From Lentisphaeria bacterium UBA1829 (GTDB taxonomy: Bacteria > Verrucomicrobiota > Lentisphaeria > Victivallales > UBA1829): a stretch of DNA of 7,005 nt. The position numbers and the translations under genes are program-made. Below the pieces are notes generated by a model. That model saw only the letters and a program-made list of their open reading frames with translations, had not been told where the DNA came from and searched no databases. Below are positions 1 to 6,419 of the stretch, piece after piece. The stretch lies in contig DDJH01000101.1 in the NCBI GenBank assembly GCA_002338895.1, positions 6,679 to 13,683 on the forward strand. The letters are read 5' to 3'. The number at the start of each line of letters is the position of its first letter. The first letter of the stretch is position 1.

Positions 1-1
1 G

Positions 2-907
2 ACGATCGGGGACCCGGACCGTCGGTTTTCCGAAGATTATCTGAGGATTCTGCGGGCGATCCGTTTTACGGTGCGGCTCGGTTTTGAAATGGAGGCGGGG
101 ACCCGGGAGGCGGTGCGGCGGCATGCGGGGAAACTGTCGCTTCTTTCCTGTGAGCGGATTCGGGAGGAGCTGGAGAAGATGCTGCTCGGTCCGCATCCGT
201 CCCGGGCGTTCCGGATGATGCTCGAACTGGGGGTGCTGAAGGAGATTCTGCCCGAGGTGGCGGCGATGGACGGCGTGGAGCAGCCGCCGCAGTTTCATCC
301 GGAAGGGGATGTTTTCACACATACGATGATCATGCTGGAGAGGATGTGTCATCCGACGGCGGATCTGGCGTGGAGTGTGCTTCTGCACGATGTCGGGAAG
401 GTGCCGACGGCCGCCCGCGGAGCCGACGGCGTAATGCATTTTTACGGACATGAGCACATCGGTTCGCAGATGGCGAAGGAGATACTCGGACGTTTGAAGT
501 GTTCTTCCGCACGGGTGGAGAATGTTTCGACCGCGGTGGCGAATCACATGAAATTTGCGTCGGTCGACCGGATGCGGGAGTCGACCTGGCGGAAGATGAT
601 CGCGGAGCCGACGTTTGCAACGGAGATGGAGCTGAACCGTGTCGACTGTATCTCCTGTCACGGGAAGATGGGGGGATATCTTCTGATGCTGGACCGTTGG
701 AAAAGTCTCGGCGATGCTCCGGCTGTTCCCCCGCTTCCGGTTGACGGACACGACCTGATCCGTCTGGGAGGGAAGCCGGATCCGGAACTCGGAAGAATCC
801 TCGCGATCCTCCGCGACGAATTCCTCGAAGGAAAGCGGAAAACAAGGGAAGAACTGCTGAAATTCGCCGGAGTTTTGATAAAAAACAGAAAAAAACTTGC
901 AAAATGA
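2..907 (+). CDS. cca: CCA tRNA nucleotidyltransferase / poly(A) polymerase family protein, 5' end outside window
   Basis: The reading frame is open from base 2, so the start and most of the nucleotidyltransferase head lie upstream; 301 residues are visible. The fragment begins with the tail of the class II head/neck, IGDPDRRFSEDYLRILRAIR. This includes an EDxxR motif (fragment residues E11, D12, R15), which in bacterial CCA enzymes selects the incoming nucleotide. Next comes the helical RNA-binding neck (about residues 25-85, with the pattern ERIREELEKML and LGVLKEILPEV). An HD domain follows with H107, H129-D130 in LLHDVGK, H150/H152 in GHEHIG, and H182 in ANHM. HD domains in this family are linked to phosphohydrolase activity. 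The enzyme adds or repairs the 3' CCA of tRNAs in the cytoplasm. CCA-adding, A-adding and poly(A)-adding members cannot be told apart without the missing head. The C-terminus is lysine-rich and ends inside the AT-rich promoter region of rplU. Confidence 0.9.
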   Translation, partial: TIGDPDRRFSEDYLRILRAIRFTVRLGFEMEAGTREAVRRHAGKLSLLSCERIREELEKMLLGPHPSRAFRMMLELGVLKEILPEVAAMDGVEQPPQFHPEGDVFTHTMIMLERMCHPTADLAWSVLLHDVGKVPTAARGADGVMHFYGHEHIGSQMAKEILGRLKCSSARVENVSTAVANHMKFASVDRMRESTWRKMIAEPTFATEMELNRVDCISCHGKMGGYLLMLDRWKSLGDAPAVPPLPVDGHDLIRLGGKPDPELGRILAILRDEFLEGKRKTREELLKFAGVLIKNRKKLAK

Positions 908-924
908 AATTGCAATGATATATT
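897..924 (+). promoter_or_regulatory. Predicted sigma-70 promoter with extended -10 for the rplU-purC-metXW unit
   Basis: The -35 is TTGCAA (897-902; 4 of 6 consensus bases). A 16-bp spacer follows, then the -10 TATATT (919-924; 5 of 6), preceded by TG at 916-917 as in an extended -10. It lies in a sharply AT-rich patch (about 880-960) between GC-rich genes. Transcription would start near 931, giving a leader of about 42 nt that ends with GAGGAG (961-966), 6 nt before the rplU ATG. The -35 overlaps the cca stop region. TTGCAA is itself palindromic and recurs at 910-915, so the two copies could pair as a 6-bp stem. No other promoter of comparable quality was seen before the downstream genes. 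Confidence 0.6.
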
Positions 925-972
925 AGAAAGCTCTGGAACAGAACAATTTTTACTTTAATTGAGGAGTATACC

Positions 973-1281
973 ATGTACGCAATCATCAGCACAGGCGGAA
1001 AACAGCTGAAAGTGACAAACGACGAGGTTGTTGCCGTTGAACGTCTTGCCGGAAACGCCGGAGACAAAATCACATTCGATCAGGTTCTCGCCGTCGGCGA
1101 GGGCGCGAACATGAATTTCGGCAGCCCGCTCGTGGAAGGCGCGAAAGTGGAAGCGGAGATCGTCGAACACTTCCGCGGACCGAAACTGATCGCATTCAAG
1201 ATCAAACGCCGCAAAGGCTATCGTCTGCGCAAAGGCCACAGACAGGAACTGACCCGCGTCAAAATTCTTTCCGTGGGGTAA
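973..1281 (+). CDS. rplU: 50S ribosomal protein L21 (bL21)
   Basis: This 102-residue protein is the usual full length for bacterial L21, a 23S rRNA-binding protein of the large subunit. The N-terminus MYAIISTGGKQLKV is the hallmark start of the family. The central GSPLVEGAKVEAEIVEH and the basic end FKIKRRKGYRLRKGHRQ, followed by LTRVKILSVG, match the family pattern, including the conserved rRNA-contacting basic stretch. The ATG at 973 follows GAGGAG at a spacing of 6 nt, and no upstream in-frame alternative is needed. In most bacteria rplU is followed at once by rpmA (L27), often with obgE. Here the next gene is purC, beginning 6 nt after the stop, so L27 must be encoded elsewhere. It is probably the first gene of the operon driven by the promoter at 897-924. 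Confidence 0.97.
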   Translation: MYAIISTGGKQLKVTNDEVVAVERLAGNAGDKITFDQVLAVGEGANMNFGSPLVEGAKVEAEIVEHFRGPKLIAFKIKRRKGYRLRKGHRQELTRVKILSVG

Positions 1282-1287
1282 TGCCGT

Positions 1288-2187
1288 ATGCGTTATGATG
1301 CGAACGGAGCTCTGCTTGAGACTCAGATCCCGGGTTTGAAACCGGTTCATCGCGGAAAGGTCCGCGATATTTATGATATGGGAGACAGTCTCCTTTTTGT
1401 GGCAACAGACCGGATCAGCGCATTTGACTGCGTGATGCCGAACGGAATTCCCGACAAGGGACGCGTGCTGACCGCGATGTCCCTGTTCTGGTTTGATCTG
1501 TTCTCCTGGGCGCCCAATCATGTGCTCTGCTCCGACGCATCGAAATTCCCGGAGCCGCTGCGCGCAGTGGAACGGGATCTCGCCGGCCGTTCCCTGCTGG
1601 TGAAAAAAGCGAAAACCATTCCGCTGGAGTGCATCGTCCGGGGATACATCACCGGAAGCGGATGGAAATCGTACCAGAAGGATGGAACGGTCTGCGGGCA
1701 GAAACTCCGTCCGGGATATCGCCAGGCGGAAAAGCTCGACGAGGCGATCTTCACCCCCTCCACCAAGGCCGATGAGGGGCATGACGAGAATATCAGTTTT
1801 GAAACCGCATGCAAGCTGGTCGGAACGGAAAAGGCCACGCGGGTGAAAGAATTGGCACTCCGCCTTTACAACGAGGCGGCGGCATATGCGGAACAGCATG
1901 GGATCATTCTCGCGGATACGAAATTCGAATTCGGCGAGTGCGACGGAGAGATCATCGTGATCGACGAAGTGCTGACTCCGGATTCCAGCCGCTTCTGGCC
2001 GAAGAGCGAATACCGGATTGGCGGATCCCCCGTCAGTCTCGACAAACAGTTTGTCCGGGATTACCTGGAAAGTCTCGACTGGGACAAGACTCCGCCCGCT
2101 CCGATGCTTCCCGATGAGATCGTGATGAAAACCCGGGAAAAATATCTGGATGCGCTGAAGGCGCTTTCCGGAAAATCTCTTTCCTGA
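1288..2187 (+). CDS. purC: Phosphoribosylaminoimidazole-succinocarboxamide synthase (SAICAR synthase), long form
   Basis: This cytoplasmic enzyme of de novo purine synthesis joins CAIR and L-aspartate using ATP to make SAICAR. At 299 residues it matches the long form (yeast ADE1-like and many bacteria) rather than the roughly 240-residue E. coli PurC. Visible landmarks are the nucleotide-binding GKVRDIYD (23-30) and ATDRISAFD (39-47). The first family signature is PLECIVRGYITGSGWK (112-127), followed by FTPSTKADEGHDENI (155-169). The second signature is ILADTKFEFG (207-216), followed by DEVLTPDSSRFW (226-237). All conserved segments are intact, so the protein should be active. The ATG at 1288 lies 6 nt after the rplU stop with only a weak GGGG ribosome site inside the rplU end, suggesting expression through coupling. 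No purine riboswitch fits in the 6-nt gap. Confidence 0.97.
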   Translation: MRYDANGALLETQIPGLKPVHRGKVRDIYDMGDSLLFVATDRISAFDCVMPNGIPDKGRVLTAMSLFWFDLFSWAPNHVLCSDASKFPEPLRAVERDLAGRSLLVKKAKTIPLECIVRGYITGSGWKSYQKDGTVCGQKLRPGYRQAEKLDEAIFTPSTKADEGHDENISFETACKLVGTEKATRVKELALRLYNEAAAYAEQHGIILADTKFEFGECDGEIIVIDEVLTPDSSRFWPKSEYRIGGSPVSLDKQFVRDYLESLDWDKTPPAPMLPDEIVMKTREKYLDALKALSGKSLS

Positions 2188-2195
2188 TTTTCCTG

Positions 2196-2212
2196 TTCCC
2201 GCCGAGCGGGGA
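2196..2212 (+). other. Small hairpin just upstream of metX, partly covering its ribosome-binding region
   Basis: In the 38-bp gap between purC and metX, CCCGC (2198-2202) pairs perfectly with GCGGG (2206-2210) across a 3-nt loop. A T-G and a T-A pair can extend it by two. The purine run GGAAGGGG (2210-2217) used as the metX ribosome site begins at the right foot of this stem. It could slightly damp metX translation or stabilise mRNA, but no T-run follows, so it is not a terminator. The gap is too short for a standard SAM riboswitch. Confidence 0.25.
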
Positions 2213-2225
2213 AGGGGCTGCATGG

Positions 2226-3368
2226 ATGAAACCGGAACATTTTCAGAACAGTGTAGGACTCGTTTCCCCGCAGGATTTTGTCATTGAGGAGGGTTTGCTT
2301 CTTCAATGCGGTCATCTTCTTGCACCGATCACGCTTCGCTATGAGACCTACGGGACTCTCTCGGCGAATGCGGACAATGCCATTCTCATAGAACATGCTC
2401 TTTCCGGCGACGCACATGTGGCCGGATATTATGCCGAAACCGATGAAAAACCGGGCTGGTGGGATTCCATGGTCGGCCCGGGGAAAACGTTTGATACGAA
2501 GAAGTATTTCATTGTGTGTTCGAACGTGATCGGCGGCTGTTCGGGGTCCACGGGACCCAGCTCCATCAATCCGGCGACCGGAAAGCAGTACGGGATGGAT
2601 TTCCCGTTTGTGACGATCGCCGATATGGTTCATGCACAGAAAAAGCTGATGGATCATCTCGGAATCCGCAAATGGCTCTGTGTGGCCGGCGGATCCATGG
2701 GCGGAATGCAGGTGCTGCGCTGGGCGCTGCTGTATCCGGACTGCCTGGAAAGCGCCATTCCGATTGCGACGACCTCGCGTATTTCCGCGCAGTCGATTGC
2801 ATTCAACTGGGTCGGCCGGGAGGCGATCATGAGCGATCCGGACTGGAACGGGGGAAATTATACGGAGCAGCCGGATCACGGACTGGCGATTGCACGGATG
2901 CTGGCGCATATCACGTATCTGAGTGAGGAGTCGATGCGCAACAAGTTCGGACGCAAACTGCAGTCGGCAAAGGATTATTCGTTTGATTTTACGAAGGACT
3001 TCAGCGTGGAAAGCTATCTGGAGCATCAGGGAATGCGGTTTGTGGATCGCTTTGATGCGAATTCCTATTTGTACATCACGCGGGCGATCGATTATTTTGA
3101 TGTGGCGGACAAGGTGAACGGGGATCTTGCGGCGGGACTGGCACCGATGAAATGCAAATGTCTGGTGGTGTCGTTTTCAAGCGACTGGCTGTTCCCGCCG
3201 GAGCAGTCGCGGGAGATGGTGCGCGGAATGCTGAAAAACGGACTGGATGTGACATACTGCAACATCCGATCCTCGTACGGACATGATGCGTTCCTGCTGG
3301 AGGATGATACGCTGGGAACGCTGATTTCGAATTTCCTTGCGAATCTGCGTCCGGAGGCGGCGTCATGA
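2226..3368 (+). CDS. metX: Homoserine O-acyltransferase (MetX, alpha/beta hydrolase fold)
   Basis: The protein activates L-homoserine by acylating its hydroxyl group, the first committed step of methionine synthesis from homoserine. Its 380 residues are the usual MetX length. The alpha/beta hydrolase triad is visible: nucleophile Ser157 in the elbow AGGSMGGMQ (154-162), Asp320 in SSDWLFPP (318-325), and His353 in YGHDAFLLE (351-359). Other family blocks are HALSGDAHVAG (57-67), GWWDSMVGPGKTFDT (77-91), NVIGGCSGSTGPSS (100-113) and the lid-region segment around FDANSYLYI (276-284). MetX enzymes use either acetyl-CoA or succinyl-CoA, and the residues seen here were not used to choose between them. 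An adjacent metW is known in both types. The ATG at 2226 follows GGAAGGGG at about 8 nt. The ATG at 2222 is out of frame. The 3' end overlaps metW by 4 bp. Confidence 0.95.
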   Translation: MKPEHFQNSVGLVSPQDFVIEEGLLLQCGHLLAPITLRYETYGTLSANADNAILIEHALSGDAHVAGYYAETDEKPGWWDSMVGPGKTFDTKKYFIVCSNVIGGCSGSTGPSSINPATGKQYGMDFPFVTIADMVHAQKKLMDHLGIRKWLCVAGGSMGGMQVLRWALLYPDCLESAIPIATTSRISAQSIAFNWVGREAIMSDPDWNGGNYTEQPDHGLAIARMLAHITYLSEESMRNKFGRKLQSAKDYSFDFTKDFSVESYLEHQGMRFVDRFDANSYLYITRAIDYFDVADKVNGDLAAGLAPMKCKCLVVSFSSDWLFPPEQSREMVRGMLKNGLDVTYCNIRSSYGHDAFLLEDDTLGTLISNFLANLRPEAAS

Positions 3369-3991
3369 CAGCCATCCGTCTCAATCACGACACGACGCTT
3401 TCCCGGGAGGATCTGACGACGATCGCATCCATGATTCCCGCCGGTTCGCGGATTCTGGATCTCGGCTGCGGTTCCGGGCGACTGCTCAAATTCCTCGCCC
3501 AGCTGAAGGATGCGAAGGTGATGGGGGTGGAGTGCGACGAGGAGAAGGTGATCGCGTGCGCAGGCCGCGGTGTGCCGGTCATCCAGACGAATCTCGACGA
3601 GGGTCTGCCCGATTTTCCGGATCTGAGCTATGATTTCGTGATTCTGAGCCGGACCCTTCAGGCGGTCAAACGGCCCGATCTGCTGCTCGATGAGATGTTC
3701 CGGGTCGGACGGACGGGAATTGTCAGCTTCATCAACTTCGGGCATTGCTCGGCGCGCCTCCAGCTCCTGTTCGGGGATATGCCGGAGACAAAGACTCTGC
3801 CGTGGAAATGGTTCGACACTCCCAATATTCATCTTGCCACGATCGCGGATTTCCGCCGTCTCTGCCGGGAGAAGGAGATTCGCATCCTGCATGAGATCCC
3901 GCTTTCAACGCAGTCCGATCCTCTGGCGTGGCTCGCAAATATCTGGCCGAACATGTTTGCTTCGACCTGCGTGTTCATCCTGGAAAAATGA
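3365..3991 (+). CDS. metW: MetW, class I SAM-methyltransferase-fold methionine biosynthesis protein
   Basis: The 208-residue protein has a Rossmann SAM-binding fold. Motif I is ILDLGCGSG (30-38), with an acidic residue at the end of strand 2 (Glu56 in VMGVECD). The MetW-specific tract runs from NLDEGLPDFPDLSYD (76-90) to VILSRTLQAV (92-101). The second family block is PWKWFDTPNIHLATIADF (146-163). MetW is found beside metX in many bacteria and is thought to act as a partner or activator of MetX rather than a classical methyltransferase. Its exact chemistry is not settled from sequence. The ATG shares ATGA (3365-3368) with the metX stop and has GGAGG (3353-3357) 7 nt upstream. The two proteins are therefore probably made in balanced amounts, as expected for a complex. 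Length and motifs are complete. Confidence 0.95.
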   Translation: MTAIRLNHDTTLSREDLTTIASMIPAGSRILDLGCGSGRLLKFLAQLKDAKVMGVECDEEKVIACAGRGVPVIQTNLDEGLPDFPDLSYDFVILSRTLQAVKRPDLLLDEMFRVGRTGIVSFINFGHCSARLQLLFGDMPETKTLPWKWFDTPNIHLATIADFRRLCREKEIRILHEIPLSTQSDPLAWLANIWPNMFASTCVFILEK

Positions 3992-4365
3992 GCCGCATAC
4001 CGGCTGTTGTCTATTGTATTCTCACGCTGTGCGCGGTTGCGGCGCTGTGCGGGCTCTGGTTCGTCCCGCCGGATACGATCGGGTATGACATCTGTTTTTC
4101 ACGTCGGGTGCTGCATCTTTCCTGCGCCGGATGCGGAGCCACACGGGCCACATATGCGCTGCTGCATGGGGAGATCGGCGAAGCGTTCCGTTTGAATGCG
4201 CTCTATGTGCTGATGATTCCGGTGCTGCTGTATGCGTGGATTGCGGCCGGGCAGTCCGTATTCGGCGCGCGGCGCCCGTTCCCCCTGTTCGGACGCCGCA
4301 GCATTCCGGTGATTCTCGCCGTGGTGGTTGTGTTTACTGTTCTGAGGAACGTGTTCCATTTCTGA
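3988..4365 (+). CDS. DUF2752 family small membrane protein
   Basis: This is a 125-residue protein of unknown function. The family signature is intact: CAGCGATRATYALLHGE (46-62) followed by AFRLNALYV (66-74), matching the usual C-x-GCG-x-TRA...LLHG...AF-x-N pattern. It has three hydrophobic segments (about 5-26, 69-88 and 104-121), so it should sit in the inner membrane, with the Cys/Arg motif in the loop between the first two. The ATG at 3988 overlaps the metW stop as ATGA and has only a weak GGAAA site. An in-frame ATG at 3928 would extend the protein by 20 residues lying wholly inside metW and is less likely. The 3' end overlaps the convergent gene on the other strand by 32 bp. Family members are scattered through many phyla as single small genes. 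Nothing in the sequence links it chemically to methionine synthesis beyond its position. Confidence 0.87.
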   Translation: MSRIPAVVYCILTLCAVAALCGLWFVPPDTIGYDICFSRRVLHLSCAGCGATRATYALLHGEIGEAFRLNALYVLMIPVLLYAWIAAGQSVFGARRPFPLFGRRSIPVILAVVVVFTVLRNVFHF

Positions 4366-6325
4366 CCGGACGGAGACGGTTCTGCCCGGATGCGCCCTGC
4401 CGAATCCGGACGGAGCGGATCTGAAGGTCCGTCCGCATCGAAGCCATGGTGTATCTGCCGCCGATTTCCGCATCCAGAATGGTGGCGTTCAGTTTCGGAT
4501 CGGCATGAATCACGATCCGCAGCGGAATGGTCTGCGGGGGGAGGACGGTCAGATTTTCCTTTGCATAGTCGCGCCCGAAAAAGGGTGTGTCGGGGAACTG
4601 GGTGTAGGAGTTCTTTTCGGGCGATCGGAGGACCTGCTCCCGGAAGGTGAGGAGAGTTTTTCCGGGGAGTCCGTCCGGAGCGGAGGACCACTGCGCCCGC
4701 CCGGCGGAGGGGAGAAGACGGAACTCACAGGGGACGCCCTCCCCCTCGAACAGAAGGGAGAACTGCGGCGCGTCGGCGGAGATGGTAAACTCCAGAAGCA
4801 CATCCCGGACGGGAGGAAGAGCGGTTTGTTCGGCGAAGGAGGTTCCTTCCTCGAATTCGGGGAGGGTTTCCGGGATCCAGCGTTTGCCGAGCTGTCCGTT
4901 TCCCAGCGGAATGATCTCCCGCAGGAGCAGGCAGCTTCCCCAGCCGAGTCCGTTCAGCCATCCGCCTTCGATCCGGCGTCCATTGCTGTCGGAGGAGACC
5001 ATGGGGACACAGCTGCCGTCATAGGGATCCCATCCGCGTTCGGTAAAGTCGATCCAGGCGGAATCCTTTCCGACCGGGCGTCCCCAGAATCCGGTGAAAC
5101 CGACCATGAAATATTCCCAGTTGTCCAGTTGAAAGCGGGTCGGACAGTCCAGACAGTTCCGGGCAAAGCTCTCTTTCCCCTGCGGCGGAAAACTCCGGTC
5201 GACGAGCCGCCAGTCTCCCAGATGATCCGACTCCCAGATTCCGTCCTGACAGAGTTGCAGCGAGCCGTCCGGCTGGACAAAAATACTCGGATTTTCCAGA
5301 AAATGCATCAGTCGTCTGCTCTGGCGGAAATGGATCCCGTCCTCGCTGACGGCGTAACTGGCTCCGCCCGGAGTCAGCGATCCGATCTCGTCGGTTCCGA
5401 ACTCTCCGGTATGGCCCAGGTGAAAGAGATTCCGGTAAAAGAGAAGATTCGCCGTCTCCGGAAACGGCTTTGCCCGTTCCGTGTGCCAGCCGAAGGAGAG
5501 GTGAAGTTTCCCCTGAAACTCGAACGCATTGCCGGTCCCGACCGACTGCCACGGCTCCTCCAGTTCAAAGACCGCTCCGTGATCGATCCATTCCCTGAAG
5601 TCCGCGGTGCTCAGATGCCAGAACTCATGGGCGCCCTTTCCGCGGCGGCTGCCGTGATGACGGCGGTCGAAAAGATAAAAAATGTGAAACCGTCCCTTCC
5701 ATCCGAACGGAACCACGTCGCCGACCCAGGTGTTGAAGCCGAACGGCGTGTAATACTGGACCGGGAGATCGCGGACGATCCGGCGCTCCGTCCGACGGAT
5801 TCCGGAAAGATCGTTGGTCAGCGAGCAGGAATGCACGGCCGGGGAAAAGAGCGTGCAGACCGCCGATCCTTCGTACAGGTGGCGGGGTGTACCCTCCGGA
5901 CTGTCGCGGTCCATGACGATTCCATCGCAGAGAATCTGAAAGTAGACTCCGTCAAACAGAACGGCGAATTCATGCTCCTCCGTCTGTGATCCGGCAAGAA
6001 GGAGAGGAAATCCGATCCGGTACGGCTGGACGTCCTGATCCATTTTCAGAGCGCATTCGAGAACACGGCAGGACCCGTCCCGGCCGCGGATGGAGGGGTA
6101 ATTCTGCTGTTTCCGGTCAAAAAGACGTTCATATTCCGATCCTTTTGCCTTGTCGCAGACCGCAAGCTGAAAGCCGCACGGATGCGAAAGAAGCCGTCCG
6201 TTCAGCTGGTCCGGAACTGCGGAAAAGCGCAGAAGAAAACGGGGATCGAAACGCTCGTTTTTCTCTCCGGGAATGTTCCAGTTCACATGTTCGAAATCGT
6301 AGAATGGAACAGTTTGAATAATCAT
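4334..6325 (-). CDS. GH32-like five-bladed beta-propeller protein with atypical catalytic motifs and an extra N-terminal domain
   Basis: At 663 residues with no signal peptide, the product is probably cytoplasmic. Residues about 1-185 form an extra, mostly beta domain (FDGVYFQILCDG, 124-135, looks lectin-like). From about 190 the layout follows GH32. NTWVGDVVPF (198-207) sits where invertases have the nucleophile motif WMNDPNG, with Asp203 retained, and GRFHIFYLF and FWHLSTADFREW follow. SVGTGNAFEFQGKL (261-274) matches the SGSA region. ENPSIF (344-349) replaces RDP, and CLDCP (391-395) replaces the acid/base ECP. GWDPYDGSC (431-439) and GRRIEGGWLNG (449-459) match the DYG...GRR-GWM blocks. 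Residues about 505-645 resemble the GH32 C-terminal sandwich. GH32 enzymes cleave fructosides; with Asp-to-Asn and Glu-to-Asp changes, a fructosidase activity cannot be assumed. AAGGAG lies 9 nt before the ATG. The 3' end overlaps the DUF2752 gene by 32 bp. Confidence 0.8.
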   Translation of the reverse strand: MIIQTVPFYDFEHVNWNIPGEKNERFDPRFLLRFSAVPDQLNGRLLSHPCGFQLAVCDKAKGSEYERLFDRKQQNYPSIRGRDGSCRVLECALKMDQDVQPYRIGFPLLLAGSQTEEHEFAVLFDGVYFQILCDGIVMDRDSPEGTPRHLYEGSAVCTLFSPAVHSCSLTNDLSGIRRTERRIVRDLPVQYYTPFGFNTWVGDVVPFGWKGRFHIFYLFDRRHHGSRRGKGAHEFWHLSTADFREWIDHGAVFELEEPWQSVGTGNAFEFQGKLHLSFGWHTERAKPFPETANLLFYRNLFHLGHTGEFGTDEIGSLTPGGASYAVSEDGIHFRQSRRLMHFLENPSIFVQPDGSLQLCQDGIWESDHLGDWRLVDRSFPPQGKESFARNCLDCPTRFQLDNWEYFMVGFTGFWGRPVGKDSAWIDFTERGWDPYDGSCVPMVSSDSNGRRIEGGWLNGLGWGSCLLLREIIPLGNGQLGKRWIPETLPEFEEGTSFAEQTALPPVRDVLLEFTISADAPQFSLLFEGEGVPCEFRLLPSAGRAQWSSAPDGLPGKTLLTFREQVLRSPEKNSYTQFPDTPFFGRDYAKENLTVLPPQTIPLRIVIHADPKLNATILDAEIGGRYTMASMRTDLQIRSVRIRQGASGQNRLRPVRNGTRSSEQ
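4366..4435. repeat. Direct and inverted repeats just after the DUF2752 stop codon
   Basis: CCGGACGGAG occurs at 4366-4375 and again at 4406-4415, a 40-bp period. The core CGGACGGA (4407-4414) is the exact inverse of TCCGTCCG (4428-4435), giving an 8-bp GC-rich stem with a 13-nt loop; the first copy could compete for the same partner. It begins at the first base after the + strand operon's last stop. There is no T-run after it, so it does not fit a standard intrinsic terminator. It also encodes the C-terminal tail of the - strand gene, where repeated Arg/Val codons could produce it by chance. Confidence 0.4.
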
Positions 6326-6360
6326 GGTTTCTGTCTCCTTGTCGTGAAAAGTTTGAACCC

Positions 6361-6394
6361 GCGGACAGAATACTCCAAAAAGGCGGGGCGGACA
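6361..6394. promoter_or_regulatory. Direct repeat GCGGACA overlapping the promoter; candidate regulator binding site
   Basis: GCGGACA occurs at 6361-6367 and 6388-6394, 27 bp apart start to start. One copy overlaps the -10 box and the other the -35 box of the predicted - strand promoter. AraC-family regulators commonly bind direct repeats with their two helix-turn-helix units, and a gene of that family starts about 90 bp away. A second short direct repeat, GAAAAGT (6346-6352 and 6398-6404), flanks the pair. Short repeats of this size can arise by chance, so binding is inference. Confidence 0.3.
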
Positions 6395-6395
6395 A
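6367..6395 (-). promoter_or_regulatory. Predicted sigma-70 promoter for the GH32-like gene
   Basis: Read on the - strand, TTGTCC (6395-6390; 4 of 6 against TTGACA) is followed by a 17-bp spacer and TATTCT (6372-6367; 4 of 6 against TATAAT). Transcription would begin near 6360 and give a leader of about 35 nt ending in AAGGAG (6340-6335) before the ATG. Both boxes are sub-consensus, which suits a promoter needing an activator. No equally good + strand promoter for the divergent regulator was found in the same 160-bp region. Confidence 0.45.
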
Positions 6396-6419
6396 TCGAA
6401 AAGTGGGATTTTTTATATG

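Noticed and set aside
330..1073. A 247-codon - strand open frame crossing the cca-rplU gap
   Set aside because: It covers two well-supported + strand genes and the likely promoter, and the product is low-complexity Ser/Arg/Pro-rich.
955..2223. A 422-codon open frame on the - strand
   Set aside because: It is antisense to rplU and purC, both unmistakable, and its translation shows no coherent domain.
2188..2225. Possible SAM riboswitch or promoter ahead of metX
   Set aside because: The gap is only 38 bp and contains a short hairpin and the ribosome site; no riboswitch core or -35/-10 pair was found.
2061..3892. Two - strand open frames of 321 and 266 codons
   Set aside because: Both are antisense to metX and metW, arginine/histidine-rich shadow translations with no family pattern.
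3928..3987. An upstream in-frame ATG for the DUF2752 gene
   Set aside because: It would add 20 polar residues encoded inside metW before the first membrane segment; the ATGA overlap start at 3988 gives a normal family N-terminus.
4505..5989. A 494-codon open frame on the + strand
   Set aside because: It lies wholly antisense to the GH32-like gene, has no recognisable domain and a composition typical of a reverse-complement GC-rich frame, while the - strand protein shows clear family motifs.
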